DNA of 64,000 nt, from assembly GCF_937863155.1 (NCBI RefSeq), contig NZ_CALMFB010000025.1, forward strand, positions 109,965-173,964, read 5' to 3'. Each line of letters begins with the position of its first letter. Positions within the stretch are counted from its first letter, which is position 1. The position numbers were made by a program, and so were the translations under genes. The stretch comes from an uncultured Brevundimonas sp. GTDB taxonomy: Bacteria > Pseudomonadota > Alphaproteobacteria > Caulobacterales > Caulobacteraceae. Below the pieces are notes generated by a model. The model did not search any database. It saw nothing but the letters and a program-made list of their open reading frames with translations, and was not told the DNA's origin. Of this stretch, positions 27,810 through 36,399 are shown one piece after another.

Positions 27810-28487
27810 CTAATGGATGAAGACGATGGCGAGGATGATGGGGATCAGCAGTCCCAGCCCGACCAGGGGCCAGGTCCAGCGGCGGCCGGTCGAAAGCAGA
27901 TACAGCAGAGCCAGGCCGGTGATGGCCGAGACGATGCAGATGACGGCGAAGATGTCGATGAACCAGGCCCAGACCGGCCCGGCGTTCCGGCCCTTGTGCA
28001 GGTCGTTCAGATAGGCGACCCAGCCGTTCCTGGTGACCTCGGCCACCGCCTGGCCCGAGGCGCGATCGATGGTCAGGGCGCCGTCGCCGCCGGGGCGGGG
28101 CAGGGCGACATAGACTTCATCGGCGGTGGTTTCGGTGGGCCGTCCGGCGATGTCGGCCTTCAGTTCGGCCTTGGCCCAGCGCGCGATCTCGACCGGGACC
28201 GGATCGGTCGTTTCTTCCGGCACGGCGGCCAGGGCCGTGCGGGCGGCGTCCGACAGGGTGGCGGTCGCCTCGGTGGTGACCGGCTCGGACCCGATCAGGG
28301 CCGCCCGGTTCAGGGTGATGCCGGTGAAAGAGAACAGGATCAGGCCGATCAGGCTGATCGCCGCGCTGATCCAGTGCCATTGCCGCAGCTGGCGCAGCCA
28401 GAAGGGCCGCGTCTTCCACTGGGGCGGGCGCGGGGGTTTGGGCGCGGCTTTCGGCGCGGTCGTGGGCTTGGCGGCGGCGTCGGTCAC
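27810..28487 (-). CDS. PepSY-associated transmembrane protein
   Basis: A 225-residue membrane protein: a Pro/Ala/Lys-rich cytoplasmic N-terminus, helix 1 (about residues 38-57, with WHW at its start and FSFTGITLN at its end), a periplasmic domain of about 110 residues, and two C-terminal helices (about 172-192 and 203-223). This is the PepSY_TM fold of PiuB-like proteins implicated in iron/haem electron transfer; His38 and the LHKGR His could be haem ligands. It starts with GTG at 28487 and heads the operon; a Fur-like box lies 19 bp upstream. Confidence 0.85.
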   Translation of the reverse strand: MTDAAAKPTTAPKAAPKPPRPPQWKTRPFWLRQLRQWHWISAAISLIGLILFSFTGITLNRAALIGSEPVTTEATATLSDAARTALAAVPEETTDPVPVEIARWAKAELKADIAGRPTETTADEVYVALPRPGGDGALTIDRASGQAVAEVTRNGWVAYLNDLHKGRNAGPVWAWFIDIFAVICIVSAITGLALLYLLSTGRRWTWPLVGLGLLIPIILAIVFIH

Positions 28488-28505
28488 ACCGGCGCTCTGC
28501 CACTA

Positions 28506-28522
28506 TTGAGAACCGTTTGCAA
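28506..28522 (-). promoter_or_regulatory. Fur-like box upstream of the PepSY operon
   Basis: A 17-bp imperfect palindrome, TTGAGAAC-C-GTTTGCAA, with 6 of 8 half-site positions symmetric. The halves (TTGAGAA / TTGCAAA) resemble Fur-box half-sites. It lies immediately before the PepSY start and would repress the operon when iron is plentiful. Assignment is by pattern only. Confidence 0.5.
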
Positions 28523-28549
28523 GTGCGGCGGGCCGCCGCCCCCGGCGCC

Positions 28550-29959
28550 TCAGAACCGCGCCAGAAGCTCTGCCGCAAAGCTCGACAGGGTGTCGTCTCG
28601 CGCGCCCATGACGATGACTCGATCCCCGGCCCGGGCCAGTTCGACGATGCGGTCGCCGCAGGCCGCGCGGTCGGCCAGGGCCTGGGCCTGCCGCCCGGCC
28701 GCCCGCACCCCGGCGGCGATGTCTTCGGATCCCACCGACCGATCCGTCGTGCCGCCATAATAGACCGGCTCGGGCATCAACAGGATGTCGTCGGGCCGCA
28801 TCAGGCCGGCGAAGCCCTCGATGAATTCGGACTGCATCAGTTTCAGCGGGCCGAACCCGTGCGGCTGGAACAGGATCAGCAGACGGCCGTCAAAGGCGTG
28901 CAGGGTCTTCAGGCTGGCGGCGATCTTGTCGGGATTGTGGGCGAAGTCGTCGATGACGGTGACGCCGTTGCGCATCCCGACCACCTCCATCCGGCGCTTG
29001 ATCCCGGCGAATGTCTCCAGCGACGCCGCCGCCTGATCCAGATCGACGCCCAGCGCCCGCACGGCGCCCAGGGCCGCCAGGGCGTTGGCGACATTGTGCG
29101 CGCCGGGGACATTCAGGGTCACGGCGCGCCGGTCGCCGGTCGCGCGTTCGACCAGATCGAAGGTCATGCCGGTCGGCGTCGGCTTCAGGTCGTGCGCGGC
29201 CAGGTCGGCGTCGCTGTTGCCCAGGGCGAAGGTGATCACGTCCGCCCCCCGCCCCTCGGCGACCAGGGCCTGGGCCAGGGCCGCGGTTTCGGGATTGTCC
29301 AGATTCAGCACCGCCTTGGACGCCCGCCGCACGAAGCCGCCGAACAGGTCGCGCAGCTCCTCCATCGACTTGTGGTCCAGGCTGATGTTCGACACCACCG
29401 CCACCGTCGGATCATAGCGGGCGATGGACCCGTCGGATTCATCCACCTCTGCCGCGAACAGGTCGGGGCCGCCGATCACCGCGCTGGCGAAGGGATGATC
29501 GGCGTCGGCGAAATTCTTCATCACCGCCCCGTTCATGACCGTGGGCGCGCGACCCGCCGAATGCAGCATCCAGGCGACCATGCCGGTGATGGTGGACTTG
29601 CCGCTGGTGCCCGCCACGCCGACCGAGGTCGGCGCCGCGTTGAACAGTTCGCTAAGCAGTTGCGGCCGGGTCTTGATGGTCGCGCCCACGCGCCGGGCCG
29701 CGCCGATGTCGGGCACCGTATCCTCTACCGCACCGGTGGCCACGATGATCTGGTCCGGCCGGGTGACGCCCGATCCGTCCTGGGGGTGCAGGGTCACGCC
29801 GTGCGCGCGCAGCCAGGCGAACTTGTCTGGTGTGCGGCCCTGGTCCAGGGCGCGATCCGACCCCTCGATCCGGGCGCCGGACGCCTGGACGATCATGGCC
29901 AGGGGCAGCATGCCCGAGCCGCCGATGCCGCAGAAGAAATAGGAGGCGTCTTGATTCAT
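28550..29959 (-). CDS. mpl: UDP-N-acetylmuramate:tripeptide ligase-like Mur ligase (Mpl)
   Basis: A 469-residue Mur-ligase family enzyme. It shows the UDP-binding GIGGSGM (11-17), the ATP loop GTSGKST (117-123), and the Mur motif [14 protein letters not shown]. Overall architecture matches Mpl, which rejoins recycled L-Ala-gamma-D-Glu-meso-Dap to UDP-MurNAc; MurC is the alternative. The divergent neighbour is an LD-carboxypeptidase, which makes exactly the tripeptide that Mpl uses, and this supports the Mpl call. Start at 29959 puts the nucleotide motif at the N-terminus. Confidence 0.82.
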   Translation of the reverse strand: MNQDASYFFCGIGGSGMLPLAMIVQASGARIEGSDRALDQGRTPDKFAWLRAHGVTLHPQDGSGVTRPDQIIVATGAVEDTVPDIGAARRVGATIKTRPQLLSELFNAAPTSVGVAGTSGKSTITGMVAWMLHSAGRAPTVMNGAVMKNFADADHPFASAVIGGPDLFAAEVDESDGSIARYDPTVAVVSNISLDHKSMEELRDLFGGFVRRASKAVLNLDNPETAALAQALVAEGRGADVITFALGNSDADLAAHDLKPTPTGMTFDLVERATGDRRAVTLNVPGAHNVANALAALGAVRALGVDLDQAAASLETFAGIKRRMEVVGMRNGVTVIDDFAHNPDKIAASLKTLHAFDGRLLILFQPHGFGPLKLMQSEFIEGFAGLMRPDDILLMPEPVYYGGTTDRSVGSEDIAAGVRAAGRQAQALADRAACGDRIVELARAGDRVIVMGARDDTLSSFAAELLARF

Positions 29960-30019
29960 GTCGGCGAAACCGGGAAGGCTGAGGTTCGCCTGACTAGCAC
30001 GCGCCGCGCCGGACGCCAG

Positions 30020-30856
30020 ATGACCTTCAAGATCGGAATCGTCGCCGCCTCGTCGCGGTTCAGCCGCGAAAGCGCCGACCGCGTGTCCGCCTTCATGGCC
30101 GAACGCTATCCGTCGGGCGAGGTCTCGGCGGTGTTCCACGAGGCCAGCTTCCTGACCCATGGCCATTTCGCGGGCGACGACGAAAGCCGGGCGCGGGCCT
30201 TTGTCGACTTCGCCAATGATCCGCGCATCGATGCGGTCTGGTTCGCGCGCGGGGGCTATGGCTCGTGCCGCATCGCCGAGGCGGCGGTGGCGGCCCTGAC
30301 GCCGGCGGCGGCGAAGAAGCGGTATCTGGGCTATTCCGACGCCGGGTCGATTCTGGCGGCGCTGTACAAGGCCGGGATCGGCCAAGTCGCGCACGGGCCG
30401 ATGGCGTCCGACGTCAACCGCCGGGGCGGCGATCAGACGGTGCAGCGGTCGATCGACTGGCTGGTCAAGGGCCGGACCGGGGGGCTGGAGCCGTCTCTGG
30501 CCGCCGATCCGCGACCCGCCGTCGCCTTCAACCTGACCATCATCGACCAGTTGGTCGGCACGGCCATCGAGCCGGATCTGACGGGCCACGTCCTGATGCT
30601 GGAAGAGGTGTCGGAGGCCATGTACCGGATCGACCGGATGATGTTCCACCTGACCGGCCAGGCCTCGATCCGGCGCGTGGCGGGCATCCGCCTGGGCCGG
30701 GTGTCGGACGTGACGCCCAACGACCCGGACTTCGGCATGACGGCCGAGGAGATCGCCCGCTACTGGTGCGCGCGGGCGGGCATCGCCTATTTGGGCGCCG
30801 CCGACATCGGCCATGACGCGGCCAACACCGTCGTGCCCTTCGGTCCCAGAAGCTAG
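30020..30856 (+). CDS. ldcA: Muramoyltetrapeptide LD-carboxypeptidase (S66 family)
   Basis: A 278-residue S66 serine peptidase that removes the terminal D-Ala from recycled murein tetrapeptides in the cytoplasm. Signatures: [10 protein letters not shown] at the start, [13 protein letters not shown] with the nucleophile-region Gly-Gly-Tyr-Gly, [22 protein letters not shown], and the late [15 protein letters not shown] with a catalytic Glu. It diverges from mpl by 60 bp and converges with metB, sharing the 4-bp CTAG stop. Confidence 0.88.
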   Translation: MTFKIGIVAASSRFSRESADRVSAFMAERYPSGEVSAVFHEASFLTHGHFAGDDESRARAFVDFANDPRIDAVWFARGGYGSCRIAEAAVAALTPAAAKKRYLGYSDAGSILAALYKAGIGQVAHGPMASDVNRRGGDQTVQRSIDWLVKGRTGGLEPSLAADPRPAVAFNLTIIDQLVGTAIEPDLTGHVLMLEEVSEAMYRIDRMMFHLTGQASIRRVAGIRLGRVSDVTPNDPDFGMTAEEIARYWCARAGIAYLGAADIGHDAANTVVPFGPRS

Positions 30857-32040
30857 GCCGCCTGGCGCAGGCTGGCGGCGTCCAGGGCCGACAGCAGATC
30901 GGCGATCAGGTCGCCTTCGTGCTCCAGCCCGATCGACAGGCGGATCAGGCCGTCGCCGATCCCCGCCAGGGCGCGCTGATCCGGGGTCATGGCCGCGTGG
31001 GTCATGGTGGCCGGATGGGCGACCAGGCTTTCGACCCCGCCCAGCGATTCCGCCAGGGTGAAGACCGACAGGCCTTCGCACAGCACCCGCGCCGCCTCGA
31101 CGCCGCCGGCCAGATCAAAGCTCAGCATGGCGCCGAAGCCCGCCTGCTGCCGCGCCGCCAGGGCGTGGCCCGGATGGTCGGCCAGGCCCGGATAGTGCAC
31201 CCGCGCCACGGCCGGATGGGCGGCCAGGGCCTGGGCGACTTGTCCCGCCGTCGCCTGGGCCCGCTGGATGCGCACCGACAGGGTGCGCAGGCCCCGCAGC
31301 GTCAGCCAGGCGTCGAACGGCGCCCCGGTCACGCCGGTGGCGTTGGCCCACCAGGCCAGTTCGTCATACAGGGCGCGGGTGGCGGCGATGACCGCCCCGC
31401 CGACCACGTCGGAATGGCCGTTGATGTATTTGGTCGTGGAATGCACCACGATGTCGGCGCCCAGGGCGATGGGCCGTTGCAGCACCGGCGACAGGAAGGT
31501 GTTGTCCGCCACCACCACGGCGCCGGCCGCCTTGGCCCGCCGCGCCACCTCGGCCACATCGGTGATCCGCAGCAGGGGATTGGACGGGGTCTCGATCAGG
31601 ATCATGGCCGCGCCTGCGGCCAGGGCGGCGTCCAGGGCGTCGAAATCGGTCTGGTCCACGAAGACCAGGTCGAACCGGCCTTGGCGCGCGCGGGCGTTCA
31701 GCAGGCGACAGGTGCCGCCGTAACAGTCATGCGGCGCGATCAGGCGCTGGCCCGGCTTCAGCAGGTTCAGCGGCAGGTCCACCGCCGCCATGCCGGTGGC
31801 GGTGACCACGGCGTCCGCGCCGCCTTCCAGCCCGGCCAGAGCCTCGCCCAGCACGTCGCGGGTCGGATTGCCCGAGCGGGTGTAGTCATAGGGCCGCTTC
31901 TGGTCGAAGCCGTCGAAGGCGTAGTTGGACGACAGATAAAGCGGCGGCATCACCGCCCGGTGCGTCGGGTCGGCGTCGACCCCGGCGCGGGCCAGAAGGG
32001 TGTCAAAACAGGGGATGTCCGAACAGGGGGCGTCGCTCAT
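30853..32040 (-). CDS. metB: Cystathionine gamma-synthase / O-acyl-homoserine sulfhydrylase family
   Basis: A 395-residue Cys/Met-metabolism PLP enzyme. The PLP lysine is in [17 protein letters not shown] (about residue 210); [24 protein letters not shown] and ATGMAAVDL are typical. Together with metX it is expected to convert an O-acylhomoserine to cystathionine (MetB) or to homocysteine directly (MetZ); sequence alone does not settle which. Its ATG overlaps the metX stop by 4 bp, so both are controlled by the upstream SAM riboswitch. Confidence 0.88.
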   Translation of the reverse strand: MSDAPCSDIPCFDTLLARAGVDADPTHRAVMPPLYLSSNYAFDGFDQKRPYDYTRSGNPTRDVLGEALAGLEGGADAVVTATGMAAVDLPLNLLKPGQRLIAPHDCYGGTCRLLNARARQGRFDLVFVDQTDFDALDAALAAGAAMILIETPSNPLLRITDVAEVARRAKAAGAVVVADNTFLSPVLQRPIALGADIVVHSTTKYINGHSDVVGGAVIAATRALYDELAWWANATGVTGAPFDAWLTLRGLRTLSVRIQRAQATAGQVAQALAAHPAVARVHYPGLADHPGHALAARQQAGFGAMLSFDLAGGVEAARVLCEGLSVFTLAESLGGVESLVAHPATMTHAAMTPDQRALAGIGDGLIRLSIGLEHEGDLIADLLSALDAASLRQAA

Positions 32041-33101
32041 TGGGTGATCTCCTTCAGCGCTTGGCGCAGCACCTGGCCGATCAGGGCCTCTTCTTTCAGG
32101 AAGGCGTCGTGGCCATAGATCGACGGCGCCTCGACGAAGCGCCACAGGGCGGGCAGGCGCGCGGCCAGTTCGCGCAGGTCGTCGATGGGCGTCAGCCGGT
32201 CGGTGGTGAAGCCGACCAGGGTCGTGGGCGTGGTGATCGCCTCGGGCGTCACCTGGTGCCGGTCGATGGAGTCCGACAGGCTGATCCAACGTTCCGGCGT
32301 CATGCGGTTGCGATAGGCCCGGCCCCGCGCAGTCAGATAATCGCACACCGGATAGGCGCCGCCGGCCTGGTCGGGGGCCTGGGTCGGGAAGCGTTCGGCG
32401 AATTCCTCGCCGGTGCGATAGGTGGTCATGGCCAGTTCGCGGGCCAGGGCCACGCCGTCCTGGGGCCGGCCCGCCTCGGCCGCCAGCTTCAGGATGCGAC
32501 GCTGCACCCCGCGCCAGGCCGTGCCCTGGGGGTGGGCGCGGTGGGCGGCCGAGATGACCACCAGACTGTCGATCCGCTCGGGGAACAGTTCGGCGAAGGC
32601 CAGGCCGACCATCCCGCCATAAGAGGCGCCGACGAAGGCGCGGATGCTGTCGATCCCGGCCTGATCCAGTACCAGGGCCAGAAGGCGCGCCTGATCGTGG
32701 GTCGAAATGGTCACCGACCGGCCGTCCGCCTGGGGCGCATAGTCGAAGGCCAGGACGCGATGGCGGTTCAGGTCGATCGGGCCGCGCACGCCCACGGCGC
32801 CCGACCACCAGCCGCGTCCGCCGGTGGCGGTGCGATGCACGAAGCGGTCGGCCGAGATGCCGCCGGCGACCACGACGACCGGCGCGTTGGCGGGCCCCTG
32901 GATGCGGCCGGTGATGGAGCGCTGGCTCAGGCGCTGGCCCGAGGCCAGGCGAAAATCGGCGGGGATGGAGGCGACCACGTCATGGGCGCCGCGCCCGGTC
33001 GCATGGGACCGCACGACGTCGGGCGCGCGACGACAGAAGGCGTCTTCGGTTTGGTCGGAAAGGGCCAGCAGGGTCATCGGTCGGTCGCATCCTCGGCCCA
33101 T
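32037..33101 (-). CDS. metX: Homoserine O-acyltransferase MetX family
   Basis: An alpha/beta-hydrolase of about 354 residues that activates homoserine for methionine synthesis. The nucleophile elbow reads GASYGGM (Ser in the middle), differing from the GGSMGGM of classical acetyl-CoA-dependent MetX; catalytic Asp and His are in TDRLTPIDD and IYGHDAF. Variants with GASYGG include succinyl-CoA-using MetX enzymes, so the acyl donor is uncertain. The ATG at 33101 has AGAGGG four bases upstream; ATG at 33077 is the alternative. A SAM riboswitch ends 53 bp before the start. Confidence 0.85.
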   Translation of the reverse strand: MGRGCDRPMTLLALSDQTEDAFCRRAPDVVRSHATGRGAHDVVASIPADFRLASGQRLSQRSITGRIQGPANAPVVVVAGGISADRFVHRTATGGRGWWSGAVGVRGPIDLNRHRVLAFDYAPQADGRSVTISTHDQARLLALVLDQAGIDSIRAFVGASYGGMVGLAFAELFPERIDSLVVISAAHRAHPQGTAWRGVQRRILKLAAEAGRPQDGVALARELAMTTYRTGEEFAERFPTQAPDQAGGAYPVCDYLTARGRAYRNRMTPERWISLSDSIDRHQVTPEAITTPTTLVGFTTDRLTPIDDLRELAARLPALWRFVEAPSIYGHDAFLKEEALIGQVLRQALKEITQ

Positions 33102-33153
33102 CAAGCCCTCTGGATGCGGTGACAGATCGTGGCGCGCCGCCTGACCGGCGCTC

Positions 33154-33270
33154 CACTCATCTCTCGCGGATCGCCGAAGCGACCCCCGCAGGAGTTGGCA
33201 CCGTTTCGGGCGGAACCCGATGGTTGCCCCGGCGTCAAAGGGCCTATCCCTCAGCCGGTCTTGATGAGTG
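33154..33270 (-). ncRNA. SAM-I (S-box) riboswitch upstream of metX-metB
   Basis: The minus strand shows the S-box layout: perfect 8-bp closing helix P1 (CACTCATC 33270-33263 with GATGAGTG 33161-33154), a purine-rich GAGGGATAGGCCC block, GGCAACC (33228-33222) and GGTGCCAA (33202-33195), and the short arms P3/P4. Binding of S-adenosylmethionine would shut off metX-metB. No U-tract hairpin follows; a GC-rich hairpin potential at about 33128-33150 before the start codon suggests translational control. Confidence 0.85.
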
Positions 33271-33455
33271 CGCTTACGGTGCGATTGCGAAGTTCGCGGG
33301 TCAAGAGAAAAAATATTGCGCAACGTTCGCGAAAATCATCCCGCCGTCGCCTGTGTGGCCGATTTGCACAGGGCGTTCGCAAAAAACGTGCGAGCCGCTT
33401 GACGCGCCGCCACAGGCTGCGTCAGTCTGGGTTCAAGATTGAACGAGGCCTTTGC
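33271..33455. other. Divergent intergenic region between metX riboswitch and thr leader
   Basis: An AT-richer island (33305-33345, including AAAAAATATT) surrounded by GC-rich DNA, with no gene. On the plus strand TTGACGC (33399-33405), 10 bp, then GCTGCGTC (33416-33423) resembles the Caulobacter housekeeping promoter pattern TTGaCgS-N10-14-GCtANAWC and would start a transcript just before the leader peptide. A metX promoter must also lie here but is not clear. Confidence 0.4.
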
Positions 33456-33593
33456 GTGACCCATCGCGCCTTCATCTCCGGCCGGACGACCGTCGCCACC
33501 GCGACGCGCTTCGGCATGGGCGCGACCATGATGGGCATGACCTCGATGACCACCACCACCACCACCATGCCCTCGCGGGCGGGAACGGACTAG
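33456..33593 (+). CDS. Thr/Met-rich leader peptide (attenuation)
   Basis: A 45-residue open frame starting GTG with GAGG 7 bases upstream. It contains 14 Thr and 7 Met, with six consecutive Thr codons in MTSMTTTTTTMPS, and just one Ile. It ends 43 bp before a hairpin with a T tract and 110 bp before the aspartokinase-homoserine dehydrogenase start. This is the layout of a transcription-attenuation leader; ribosome stalling on Thr (and perhaps Met) codons would let transcription continue into the homoserine/threonine genes. Leader function is inferred from layout. Confidence 0.8.
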   Translation: MTHRAFISGRTTVATATRFGMGATMMGMTSMTTTTTTMPSRAGTD

Positions 33594-33636
33594 CGCGGTC
33601 GAACCAGACCCCACGCAGACCCCGAACCCCGCCCGG

Positions 33637-33656
33637 CCCCGCCCGGCGGGGTTTTT
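33637..33656 (+). terminator. Attenuator terminator before the aspartokinase-HSD gene
   Basis: Stem CCCCGC (33637-33642) with GCGGGG (33646-33651), 3-base loop, then TTTTT (33652-33656). It lies between the leader peptide stop and the structural gene. Upstream repeats of CCCGCCCGG could form competing pairings (antiterminator), but I cannot fold them with confidence. Confidence 0.8.
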
Positions 33657-33703
33657 CCATTCCGCCTTTCTCCCCAAAGATCTTTCAGCCCACGGACCCC
33701 GCC

Positions 33704-35434
33704 ATGTCTTCCCAAGCCGCCCTCGCCCTGGTCGCCGACGCCGAAAACCCCGCCGCCTGTCCCGAGGTGGAGGCGCCGGTGGTGGTGCTGAAATTCGGAT
33801 CGTCCATCCTGCGTTCGCCCGCCGATGCGCCCGCCGTGGCCTCGGCCATCTACGCCCAGGTGCGGGCTGGGCGCCGGGTGGTGGCGGTGGTTTCGGCCTT
33901 CGGCGGCGCGACCGACAGGCTGCTGGCCGAGGCGCGGGGCCTGGGCCTTGCGCATGAGAACGACCTGCTGCCCGGCTATGTCGCCCTGGGCGAGGAGAAG
34001 GCGGCGGCCCTGGTGGCGATCGCCTGCGACCGCATCGGCCTGGACGCCGCCGCCCTGTCGGTGCGCGAACTGGGCATTGCGGCCGACGGCCCGGCTGAGC
34101 ATGCGCGACCCTCGGCCCTGCGCGGCGAGGCGTTGAAGAACGCCCTGGCGCGGCATCAGGCGGTGATCGCCCCCGGCTTCGGCGCGGTGCGGGCCGATGG
34201 GCGGCTGGCGCTGCTGGGGCGGGGCGGGTCGGACCTGACGGCGGTCTTCCTGGCGGCTGAACTGGGGCTGGATCGGGTGCGGCTGGTCAAAGATGTGGAC
34301 GGCCTCTACGACCGCGACCCCAACGCCACGGCCTCGGTCCCGCTGCGTTACCGCCGCATCGACTGGGAGGGCGCGCGACGCCTTGGCGGCCAGCTGGTCC
34401 AGCGCGACGCCATCGACCTGGGCCAGGACCGGGCGGTCGAGATCGAGGTGGCGGCCATCGACCGGGCCGAGGGCACGGTGATCGGCGACCGTTCGGCGCC
34501 CCCCGGCCCGGCCCCGGCGCGGCGGCCGGTGCGGGTGGCCGTGGCCGGTTGCGGCGTGGTGGGCGGCGGCGCCGTCAGCCGCCTGCTGGTCGATCCGAAA
34601 TTCGAGGTGGTGGGCGTGCTGGTGCGCGACCCGAGCAAGCCGCGCGACATCGATTGTCCGGCCGAACTGTTCACCGCCGATGCGGACGAGCTGCTGGCGC
34701 GTGGGCCGGACGTGGTGCTGGAGGCCCTGTCGGACGGGGCGGCGGGCCACGCCCTGATCCGTCGCGCGCTGGAGGCCGGCTGCGATGTGGCCAGCGCCAA
34801 CAAACAGGCGGTGGCGGCTGATCCTGAGGGGCTGCTGGCCCTGGCGGACCAGAAGGCGCGACAGCTATTCTGGTCGGCCTCGGTCGGGGGCGGATCGCCG
34901 ATGATCGAGACGGTGCGAGCCGCCCGCGCGGCCGGACCCATCGCCGCCTTCGAGGCGGTTCTGAACGGCACATGCAACTTCATGCTGGAGCGGCTGGGCC
35001 AGGGCGCGGCCTTCGACGAGGCCCTGGCCGACGCGCGCGCCGCGGGCTTCGCCGAGGAAGACCCGTCCGCCGATCTGGAAGGCCACGATTCGGCGGCCAA
35101 GGTGCGGCTGCTGGCGTTCGAGGCGTTCGGCCGGGCGCCTGAGGCGGTGTCGCTGGAGGTGCTGTCGCCCGCCACCCACGTCGCGCCGGGTCTGCGCCAG
35201 ATCGGCGCCTGCCGGGCCGATGATGACGGTCTGGCGGCCTCGGTCAGCCTGGACGCCGACAACGACCAGCCGCTGTTCGCGGCCCTGCGCGGCGAACGCA
35301 ACGCCCTGCGGGTCGTCGGCGCGGACGGCCGGGTCTGGACCTGTCGCGGGCGTGGGGCGGGGCGCTGGGCCACGACGGAAAGCCTGCTGGCGGACCTGGC
35401 CGAGATCGCGCGGGCGCGCCACGAGGAGGCGTGA
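33704..35434 (+). CDS. Bifunctional aspartokinase-homoserine dehydrogenase lacking ACT domains
   Basis: A 576-residue fusion. Residues about 25-262 form an amino-acid kinase domain (KFGSS 30-34, GRGGSDLTA 172-180, KDVDGLYDRDP 196-206) and about 275-576 a homoserine dehydrogenase (VAGCGVVGGG for NAD(P), NGTCNFML in the catalytic domain). Canonical ThrA/MetL carry two ACT domains between the parts for Thr or Lys feedback; here the kinase runs directly into the dehydrogenase, and the C-terminus also lacks an ACT. It makes homoserine for Met and Thr, with thrB following by 32 bp. Missing allostery fits the leader-peptide control. Kinase activity is likely but unproven. Confidence 0.87.
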   Translation: MSSQAALALVADAENPAACPEVEAPVVVLKFGSSILRSPADAPAVASAIYAQVRAGRRVVAVVSAFGGATDRLLAEARGLGLAHENDLLPGYVALGEEKAAALVAIACDRIGLDAAALSVRELGIAADGPAEHARPSALRGEALKNALARHQAVIAPGFGAVRADGRLALLGRGGSDLTAVFLAAELGLDRVRLVKDVDGLYDRDPNATASVPLRYRRIDWEGARRLGGQLVQRDAIDLGQDRAVEIEVAAIDRAEGTVIGDRSAPPGPAPARRPVRVAVAGCGVVGGGAVSRLLVDPKFEVVGVLVRDPSKPRDIDCPAELFTADADELLARGPDVVLEALSDGAAGHALIRRALEAGCDVASANKQAVAADPEGLLALADQKARQLFWSASVGGGSPMIETVRAARAAGPIAAFEAVLNGTCNFMLERLGQGAAFDEALADARAAGFAEEDPSADLEGHDSAAKVRLLAFEAFGRAPEAVSLEVLSPATHVAPGLRQIGACRADDDGLAASVSLDADNDQPLFAALRGERNALRVVGADGRVWTCRGRGAGRWATTESLLADLAEIARARHEEA

Positions 35435-35466
35435 CGCCGGGCCGCAACGCAAGCTAGGGGAAGGCC

Positions 35467-36399
35467 ATGGCCGTCTTCACCCCCGTCAGCGACGACGATG
35501 CGCGCGGGTTTCTGCGCGCCTATGACCTGGGCGAGCTGACCGCCCTGACGCCCATCGCCGAGGGGGTTGAGAACACCAACTATGCGCTTGAGACCACACA
35601 TGGCCGCTTCGTCCTGACCCTGTTCGAGGGCCGGACGCAGGCGGCGGCCCTGCCGTTCTGCCTGGGCCTGACCGACCATCTGGCGCAGGCGCGCCTGCCG
35701 ATGGCGCGGCCGGTGCGGGATCGGTCGGGCGACTTGCTGGGGTCGCTGAACGGGCGTTCGGCGGCGATTGTCGAATGGCTGGACGGCGCCTGGCTGCGGG
35801 CGCCCCAGGCGGATCAGCGGGTCCAGGCCGGGGCCATGCTGGCGCGGATGCATGGGGCGGCGGCCGGCTTTGCGATGCGGCGCGACAATCCGGTGGGACC
35901 GGCCGCCTGGCGCGCCCTGGCTGACCGCATCGCTGCGCGGGCGCAAGGGGCGGATCGGGCGATGCTGGACCGGATCGAGGCTGAACTGGCGGACCTGGGG
36001 CCTGATCCGTTCGGCGGCGATCTGCCGACCGGGGCCATCCACGCGGACTATTTCCCCGACAATGTGCTGTTCGCGGACGGCGTCCTGTCGGGGGTGATCG
36101 ACTTCTATTTCGCCTGCACCGGGCCGCTGGCCTATGACCTGGCCATCGCCATGACGGCCTGGGGGTTCGATGGCGAAGGGCGGCCTCTGGACGGCGCCAT
36201 GGCGGCCCTGCGGGACGGCTATGAGACGGTGCGGTCGTTGACGGAGGCCGAGGCGGCGGCCCTGCCGCGACTGGGCCGGGCGGCCTGTCTGCGGTTCAGC
36301 CTGACGCGGCTGCATGACCGTGTGTTCCACGACCCGACCCACCTGGTCACGCCCAAGGACCCGGCCGCCTTCCTGGTGCGTCTGGACGGCTGGGTTTAG
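35467..36399 (+). CDS. thrB: Homoserine kinase (type II, APH-like)
   Basis: A 310-residue kinase of the aminoglycoside-phosphotransferase fold (ThrB of Pseudomonas/alphaproteobacteria), making O-phosphohomoserine. Motifs: EGVENTNYAL near the start, GAIHADYFPDNVLF (catalytic HxDxxxxN) and GVIDFYFACTGPLAYDLA with the metal-binding Asp. It follows the homoserine dehydrogenase gene and is probably co-transcribed. It shares its TTAG stop with convergent thrC. Confidence 0.93.
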   Translation: MAVFTPVSDDDARGFLRAYDLGELTALTPIAEGVENTNYALETTHGRFVLTLFEGRTQAAALPFCLGLTDHLAQARLPMARPVRDRSGDLLGSLNGRSAAIVEWLDGAWLRAPQADQRVQAGAMLARMHGAAAGFAMRRDNPVGPAAWRALADRIAARAQGADRAMLDRIEAELADLGPDPFGGDLPTGAIHADYFPDNVLFADGVLSGVIDFYFACTGPLAYDLAIAMTAWGFDGEGRPLDGAMAALRDGYETVRSLTEAEAAALPRLGRAACLRFSLTRLHDRVFHDPTHLVTPKDPAAFLVRLDGWV

